NCBI GenBank assembly: GCA_003024985.2 | Contig: PXIH01S0017792.1 | Direction: 5' to 3' (one strand) | Origin: Euperipatoides rowelli | Taxonomy: Eukaryota; Onychophora; Udeonychophora; Euonychophora; Peripatopsidae | Length of the DNA: 10,578 nt | Shown: positions 8,772 through 10,578 of the stretch, one piece after another | Position numbering within the stretch: position 1 is the first letter of the stretch | How the letters are laid out: each line of letters opens with the position of its first letter | Made by a program: the position numbers and the translations under genes | The notes under the pieces: model-generated | Databases searched by the model: none | What the model saw: only the letters and a program-made list of their open reading frames with translations | Told to the model about the DNA's origin: nothing

Positions 8772-8833
8772 ATTATACTTAGCTGACTCTTTAAAAAAGA
8801 GAATTATACTTAGTTGACTCTCTAGAAAAGAGA
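8772..8833 (+). repeat. 31-bp tandem duplication
   Basis: ATTATACTTAGCTGACTCTT begins at 8772 and a near-identical unit begins at 8803, with only a few differences. Each unit contains a CTCTT...AAGAG-type small inverted repeat (CTCTTTAAAAAAGAG in the first), so each could fold as a short hairpin. This may be replication slippage on a foldback. No function is implied. Confidence 0.75.
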
Positions 8834-8898
8834 ATAGGTTTTTACCACCTAACAAATATTCATATTTTTTTTTTTTTAAATATAAATAGGTATCGGTA

Positions 8899-8935
8899 AA
8901 ACATAGGTAATTAAGTAAATAAATGACCTATGTTT
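8899..8935. repeat. Perfect 10-bp inverted repeat with 17-base loop
   Basis: AAACATAGGT (8899-8908) is exactly complementary to ACCTATGTTT (8926-8935). It lies just beyond the 3' end of the minus-strand gag-like remnant. There is no T-tract pattern or known motif to assign a role. Confidence 0.5.
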
Positions 8936-8974
8936 AAAAGCACCTTCTTAAGATAAACCTAAATAAATACGTTA

Positions 8975-9736
8975 CCCTATCATTAAAAATTGTAAAAGTA
9001 TCGCAGTAATGTGGCAGACCTACATGTCTCTTACAATAGTTCAAAACATTGCATTACATATGTCATAAGCATGACCTGTCTCTAGGCATTTGAAGCATAG
9101 CTTCTCTCTATTCCCTATAACTATAAAAACAAAATTCCCACCATGGAGGAATATAAAATACGGTAGATTACTGGTATTATATTTTACATATAATTTCATT
9201 TTAAACGTTATTCGTGAGGTTTAAAATTTAAAGTTTTCATTAATTATCTTTTTTTTATATCCATTTCTTCAATTATTCCATATGTGTTTAAAAATCTTTC
9301 TTTCAGGCAGCTTACAAATTTTTTAATTTTGAAGTTCAGTTCTTTTATAAAATATTAAATTGATTTTTAATAACAGTTCTTTTAGATCTTCCACTATTGG
9401 AGCTAGAATTAATTCCTTGTTAAACTTAACCAAAATAATGTTCCAAGTTCCTAAAACATGAATCTCTTCTATTAGAGCAGCAATTCTGTATGAACATAGC
9501 TTGTTGATAATAATCGACGGTTACATTTTTATTAATCTGTCTAGGCAATCAACTGCACTTATTACCAGTGATGTATTATCTCCAAGTTTCAAAATTATTT
9601 TCATGATCTTTGATGTTCTTATTAAATTTTCATCTTTATTTGACCCAAACATAGCATTAAATAAATCAGTTTTCAACTATTCATTTAGGTGCCAAAATTT
9701 AACGTTATTCAAAAGTAATAAAATCTTCTTTATTAA
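8975..9736 (-). pseudogene. Decayed retroelement gag-like protein with CCHC zinc knuckle
   Basis: Read on the minus strand, one frame (codons starting at 9736, 9733 and so on down to 8977) is protein-like over about 250 codons but broken by stops at 9679, 9523, 9325, 9271, 9223, 9043 and 9022. The longest open parts are 9676-9524, 9520-9326 and 9220-9044. Near its end it encodes CFKCLETGHAYDIC (9097-9056), a perfect CX2CX4HX4C zinc knuckle. This is preceded by a hydrophobic stretch with LPYFIFLHGGNFVFIVIGNR, the arrangement I know from gag/ORF1 proteins of animal retroelements and the ZCCHC3-like proteins derived from them. Further upstream is an Ile/Leu-rich part containing LGTWNIILVKF (within 9457-9410), which would fit the RNA-binding-like fold of such proteins. 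A Cys-His segment (VCHITAI, about 9019-8999) may be the ruin of a second knuckle. No reverse transcriptase, protease or integrase motif was seen. Steady frame with point stops indicates old decay rather than expression. The plus-strand open frame at 9501-9758 is its shadow. Confidence 0.6.
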
Positions 9737-10432
9737 TCACTTAGTAAATCTTTTTTAATTAAAGTAGCTTCTAAACTAGTTATAATCTTCTTAATAATAC
9801 TTTTTATCTTCATATCAATATTTTAAGTACGGTAATACTTAATATTAATACCTTTATCAAAATCTTGTTATTCCCATAATTGAAAATTTATAGACCAACA
9901 TAATGGCTTAACTTATGCCCTGGTCAAAATATAAAAGTCCATAATCCGTGTCTTAAGTTCCATAAATCCATTACATATTCAATGCGAGGTAAGTTTCATC
10001 ATATACTAAAAATTTAAAACCATAATTACTTAAAATAAAATCATAATTACTTATTATTTTAACATAATTTCAGCCACTTATTAAAAAGTGACTCCATTAA
10101 GTTAAGGCGATAGTGGCGCCAACCAAAATGAGAACTTTACTACTTTAACACCGTCTACCGTCACCGTATGTAATAGGTAAGTTAACGTCATTTTCAAACT
10201 AGAAATAAGACTTGGCCTATGTGCCTCAAAGTTAAAACAATTAAACTCCAAAACTTTATAAAATTAAAATTTCAATACTAAATTGATTATATGAATATTT
10301 CAATTATGCATGTTCTTAAAACCCAGACATACAGTGTAGTATTCAATTATCAATAAATAATTCTGGTTGGTCGGCCATATTTGGGAGCATGTAAACTGGA
10401 ATCTTTCCACCGTGTAATTTGAGAAGTGGTAG
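9737..10432. other. AT-rich stretch upstream of the gag-like remnant; possible 5' part of the same element
   Basis: On the minus strand a different frame shows a plausible lysine-rich coding piece (KIKSIIKKIITSLEATLIKK, about 9812-9753). It would need a frame change near 9740 to join the gag-like frame, so it may be the N-terminal part of the same protein. Around 10100-10175 the DNA is richer in GC (GTGGCGCCAACC, CCGTCTACCGTCACCG), and this could be the element's leader or promoter region. None of this is certain. Confidence 0.3.
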
Positions 10433-10578
10433 TAATTCTTAAATTGTGTTATTCCAAAAATCAAGAATTACCTGTATATCCTGACATACACATCATATGT
10501 GTATAGTTTATGCTGTGTGTACTGTTTATATAAAGTACCGTATATACTATAGTATATAGGCTACTGAATATAAAGTAT
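10433..10578 (-). repeat. Foldback plus TACTGTA-like repeat, copy 2, flank inverted relative to copy 1
   Basis: TAATTCTT (10433-10440) pairs with AAGAATTA (10463-10470) around ATTGTGTT and CCAAAAATCAAG, words also found in copy 1. To the right comes a run of TATAC, GTGTGTACTG, ACCGTATATAC and TATAGGCTAC words, comparable with the left flank of copy 1 (TATAGCCTACAGTAC). Copy 1 has the word-rich flank on the left and copy 2 has it on the right, so they face each other. The window ends inside this repeat. Confidence 0.45.

Noticed and set aside
9501-9758. 85-codon plus-strand open frame
   Set aside because: It starts at TTG and lies opposite the gag-like minus-strand remnant, whose residues look more protein-like. 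Treated as its shadow.

Overview
The window is eukaryotic nuclear DNA from an invertebrate animal. It is very AT-rich, has GT-AG introns, a long 3' UTR and scattered decayed repeats. The only gene I can name is the 3' half of a WAVE/SCAR (WASF family) actin-nucleation regulator on the plus strand. Repeat words such as TACTGTA/TACAGTA, a CAGCGTTTCTCAACC hAT-type transposon end and a foldback repeat family make an arthropod (crustacean or chelicerate) my best guess. The species cannot be fixed from the sequence, and there is no sign of bacterial or plasmid DNA.

Layout of the gene. Positions 1-733 are a long proline-rich exon, open from base 2 and cut off by the window start. Positions 734-1751 are non-coding and end in a transposon terminus. 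Positions 1753-1956 are the next exon, which ends inside the WH2 (verprolin) motif. Positions 1957-4299 are a clean phase-1 intron. Positions 4300-4472 are the last exon, carrying the rest of WH2, the central helix, the acidic tail with its Trp, and the stop codon. The 3' UTR runs to a good AATAAA at 6088, so the transcript probably ends near 6110. Single N bases at 733 and 1752 sit exactly where the first two exons break off, and no usable splice sites are visible there. I read both as assembly joins with missing sequence. A third N is at 5838.

Downstream of the gene (about 6110-10578) there is no intact gene, but the region is not featureless. It holds two related foldback/TACTGTA-rich repeats with opposed flanks (about 6775-6934 and 10433-10578), three sets of diverged tandem duplications (7571-7910, 7947-8117, 8772-8833), and a decayed minus-strand coding region (about 9736-8975). 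That region still encodes a perfect CX2CX4HX4C zinc knuckle behind a region resembling retroelement gag/ZCCHC3-like proteins. It stays in one frame for about 760 bases despite seven stops, and it is the least obvious signal in the window.

Functionally, the gene product would sit in the WAVE regulatory complex. It would pass Rac signals to the Arp2/3 complex through its C-terminal WH2-central-acidic (VCA) module, with the proline-rich part binding profilin, SH3 and possibly WW-domain partners. The rest of the window is best read as transposon debris. I found no convincing new biological system.
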